Below, in pieces: positions 4,322 to 5,563 of a DNA stretch of 5,563 bases. The DNA comes from Candidatus Elarobacter sp. (GTDB lineage: Bacteria > Vulcanimicrobiota > Vulcanimicrobiia > Vulcanimicrobiales > Vulcanimicrobiaceae), in assembly GCA_030150085.1 (NCBI GenBank), contig JASLGJ010000571.1, positions 1-5,563 of the forward strand, written 5' to 3'. The notes below the pieces were generated by a model. That model was not told where the DNA came from and did no database searches. It saw only the letters and a list, made by a program, of their open reading frames with translations. Positions within the stretch are counted from its first letter, which is position 1; every line of letters begins with the position of its first letter. Both the position numbers and the translations under genes were made by a program.

Positions 4322-5293
4322 GTGAAAGCGATCCGCGTCGACCGCCTCGGCGGCCCTGAAGTTCTCCAGCTCAGCGACGTCCCGGTGCCCGAGCCCGGCC
4401 CGGGCGAGGTCCTGGTCCGCCAGTCGGCGATCGGGATCAACTTCATCGACACCTACCTGCGCGGCGGACTCTACCCGGCCACGCTGCCGTTCGTGCTCGG
4501 CCGCGAGGGCGCGGGCACGGTCGAGGCGGTCGGCGAGGGCGTGAGCGAGCCGCGCGTCGGCCAGCGCGTCGCCTACGCGCAATCGGCGCTGGGCGCCTAC
4601 GCCGAGGCCCACGTCGTGCCGGCCAAGGAGTGCGTCGTCATCCCCGACGGCATCGACGACCGCACCGCCTGCGCCGCGATGCTGCAGGGCATCACCGCCC
4701 ACTACCTCGCCCACGACACCTATCCGCTCAAGCCGGGCGACGTGGCGCTGATCCATGCCGCGGCGGGCGGCGTCGGCGCGCTGCTGGTGCAGTTCACGAA
4801 GCGGGCCGGCGCTACCGTGATCGCGACCGCCGGCGGACCGGACAAAGTGCAGCTCGCCAAGGAAGCCGGCGCCGATCACGTGATCGACTACAAGGCGGTC
4901 GACTTCGCCGACGCGGTGCGCGAGCTCGTCGGCGAGCACGCCGTCGACGTGGCCTACGACGCGGTCGGCAAAGACACGTGGGAGCGCAGCATGAACACGC
5001 TCAAACCGCGCGGCTACCTGGTGGTCTACGGCAACTCCAGCGGCCCGGTGCCGCCGATCGACCCGCTCAAGCTGATGAGCGCGGGCTCGCTGTACGTGAC
5101 GCGGCCGACGATCGGGCACTACCTGCGCACGCGCGAGGAGCTGCTGGCGCGCGTGAACGATATTTTCGGCGCGGTCGCAGCGGGGACGCTGAAGGTGCGA
5201 GTCGGGGAGGCGTACCCGCTGGCGGACGCGGCCCAGGCGCACCGCGATCTGGAGGCTCGGAAGACGGTCGGGAAGCTGTTGTTGATTCCGTAG
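4322..5293 (+). CDS. qor: NADPH:quinone oxidoreductase, zinc-independent MDR family (Qor/zeta-crystallin type)
   Basis: I place the start at GTG 4322, giving 323 residues that open M-K-A-I-R-V-D-R-L-G-G-P-E-V-L, the standard start of this family (usually about 320-330 residues). A GTG at 4307 would add five residues and has no better ribosome site; the sequence before 4322 (GGAACGGG) is only a weak match. The N-terminal GroES-like domain holds I-G-I-N-F-I-D-T-Y-L-R-G-G-L-Y (37-51). The Rossmann domain carries the family signature at 139-160, G-D-V-A-L-I-H-A-A-A-G-G-V-G followed by A-L-L-V-Q-F-T-K, with the A-x-x-G-x-x-G dinucleotide loop at 146-152. Zinc-ligand residues of alcohol dehydrogenases are absent, as expected. 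The ending (R-P-T-I-G-H-Y, then V-G-K-L-L-L-I-P) is typical and complete. It reduces quinones or related enones with NADPH in the cytoplasm, possibly in oxidative or xenobiotic stress. Confidence 0.9.
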   Translation: MKAIRVDRLGGPEVLQLSDVPVPEPGPGEVLVRQSAIGINFIDTYLRGGLYPATLPFVLGREGAGTVEAVGEGVSEPRVGQRVAYAQSALGAYAEAHVVPAKECVVIPDGIDDRTACAAMLQGITAHYLAHDTYPLKPGDVALIHAAAGGVGALLVQFTKRAGATVIATAGGPDKVQLAKEAGADHVIDYKAVDFADAVRELVGEHAVDVAYDAVGKDTWERSMNTLKPRGYLVVYGNSSGPVPPIDPLKLMSAGSLYVTRPTIGHYLRTREELLARVNDIFGAVAAGTLKVRVGEAYPLADAAQAHRDLEARKTVGKLLLIP

Positions 5294-5398
5294 GTCGCAG
5301 GCCTTTGGGAACACTGGTACGCGATAGCCCTGCCCCACGTATCCCGCGACGACCCAGCACTTGCTCTTGCGCCCAAATGGCGTACATTTAGAGATCAA
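5294..5398. promoter_or_regulatory. Intergenic region with candidate promoter for the Xre-type antitoxin gene
   Basis: This 105-base gap becomes visibly less GC-rich towards its right end than the rest of the window. A possible sigma-70-type promoter is TTGCTC (5361-5366), a 16-base spacer and TACATT (5383-5388); matches to consensus are 3/6 and 4/6. Transcription would then begin only a few bases before ATG 5399, suggesting a very short or nearly absent leader. An imperfect dyad, CGCGATA (5320-5326) against TATCCCGCG (5340-5348) with two unpaired bases, lies upstream and could be an operator or the end structure of the quinone reductase transcript. No strong terminator is visible. Confidence 0.35.
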
Positions 5399-5563
5399 AT
5401 GACACACGAGATGAAGAGCATCATCGCGATCCTAGGAGGCGAAGCGACCCTCGGTCGTCGAGCGATCCGCAGCGATCGCGATCTCGATACGCTCATTCAC
5501 GAGGGCCTCCCCGTCACCGCGCTCGACCACGCCATCGTTGCCTTGGGAACCACTCAGCGTGCG
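5399..5563 (+). CDS. Probable Xre/MbcA/ParS-type antitoxin, N-terminal fragment (RES-Xre toxin-antitoxin locus)
   Basis: The frame is open from ATG 5399 through the end of the window, giving 55 residues of a gene that runs on. The sequence I-L-G-G-E-A-T-L-G-R-R (11-21), then R-S-D-R-D-L-D-T-L-I (24-33) and H-E-G-L-P-V-T-A-L-D (34-43), resembles the N-terminus of antitoxins of the Xre/MbcA/ParS group, where 'lGG..vLGr..rs..dL..lireGLP..al' precedes the helix-turn-helix. The C-terminal toxin-binding domain (DUF2384-type) is not in the window. Such antitoxins neutralise RES-domain NAD-consuming toxins and repress their own operon. The start is uncertain: ATG 5411 (residue 5) is an alternative, and only a weak AGAG precedes 5399. 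Three of four Asp codons are GAT, and CTA, GGA, ATT and GTT occur, unlike the neighbours, which suggests acquisition. The assignment rests on pattern memory, not on a search. Confidence 0.6.
   Translation, partial: MTHEMKSIIAILGGEATLGRRAIRSDRDLDTLIHEGLPVTALDHAIVALGTTQRA

Noticed and set aside
3864..4325. Plus-strand open frame (153 codons) over the small-gene region
   Set aside because: It is extremely Arg-rich at the start and has no ribosome site. The minus strand has the ATGA overlap and a GAGGA ribosome site instead.
4196..5407. Long open frame on the minus strand (403 codons) opposite the quinone reductase gene
   Set aside because: The plus strand encodes a complete, signature-bearing quinone reductase; the antisense product is a His/Arg/Ala-rich shadow.
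5472..5483. Palindromes GCGATCGC and GATCGCGATC inside the antitoxin fragment
   Set aside because: They lie within coding sequence next to other GCGATC repeats; a single occurrence gives no support for a regulatory or site-specific element.

Overview
The window is uniformly high-GC bacterial DNA with strongly G/C-biased third codon positions, GTG starts, and genes packed tightly except for short structured gaps. No rRNA, tRNA, insertion sequence or CRISPR array was seen. The gene content does not fix the taxon. The lineage could be a GC-rich soil or environmental group such as Eremiobacterota, Chloroflexota or a proteobacterium, but that is only a guess.

Layout. (1) Positions 1-1910, plus strand: the C-terminal end of a LivK-type amino-acid-binding protein of an ABC transporter, then after 11 bases a fused M48-peptidase-like/RDD membrane protein with a strong Shine-Dalgarno sequence. 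Its HEXXH zinc motif reads RELAH, so it may be a pseudo-peptidase. (2) Positions 1941-3065, minus strand: a YihY/BrkB-family inner-membrane protein with a long disordered C-terminal tail, convergent with the M48/RDD gene. (3) Positions 3149-3829, plus strand: an SRPBCC (polyketide cyclase/dehydrase-like, START-fold) protein, divergent from the YihY gene across an 83-base gap that holds two potential hairpins. One of these hairpins would hide the SRPBCC Shine-Dalgarno sequence. (4) Positions 3892-4229, minus strand: a two-gene unit of small unrecognised proteins. The first is 73 aa; the second is 39 aa, extremely acidic, has no Lys or Arg, and is joined to the first by an ATGA stop/start overlap with its own Shine-Dalgarno sequence. 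(5) Positions 4322-5293, plus strand: a zinc-independent NADPH:quinone oxidoreductase (Qor/zeta-crystallin family), divergent from the small pair. (6) Positions 5399 to the end, plus strand: the N-terminus of what looks like an Xre/MbcA/ParS-type antitoxin. It follows a visibly less GC-rich promoter region, and its codon use differs from the other genes. A RES-type toxin would be expected just beyond the window.

The genes do not form one obvious pathway. Membrane/envelope proteins (M48/RDD, YihY), a lipid- or ligand-binding SRPBCC protein, small hydrophilic acidic proteins and a quinone reductase could fit an envelope or general stress neighbourhood, but that is inference. The items most worth a second look are the coupled acidic mini-protein, the altered M48 active site, the possible SD-masking hairpin upstream of the SRPBCC gene, and the toxin-antitoxin locus at the right edge.
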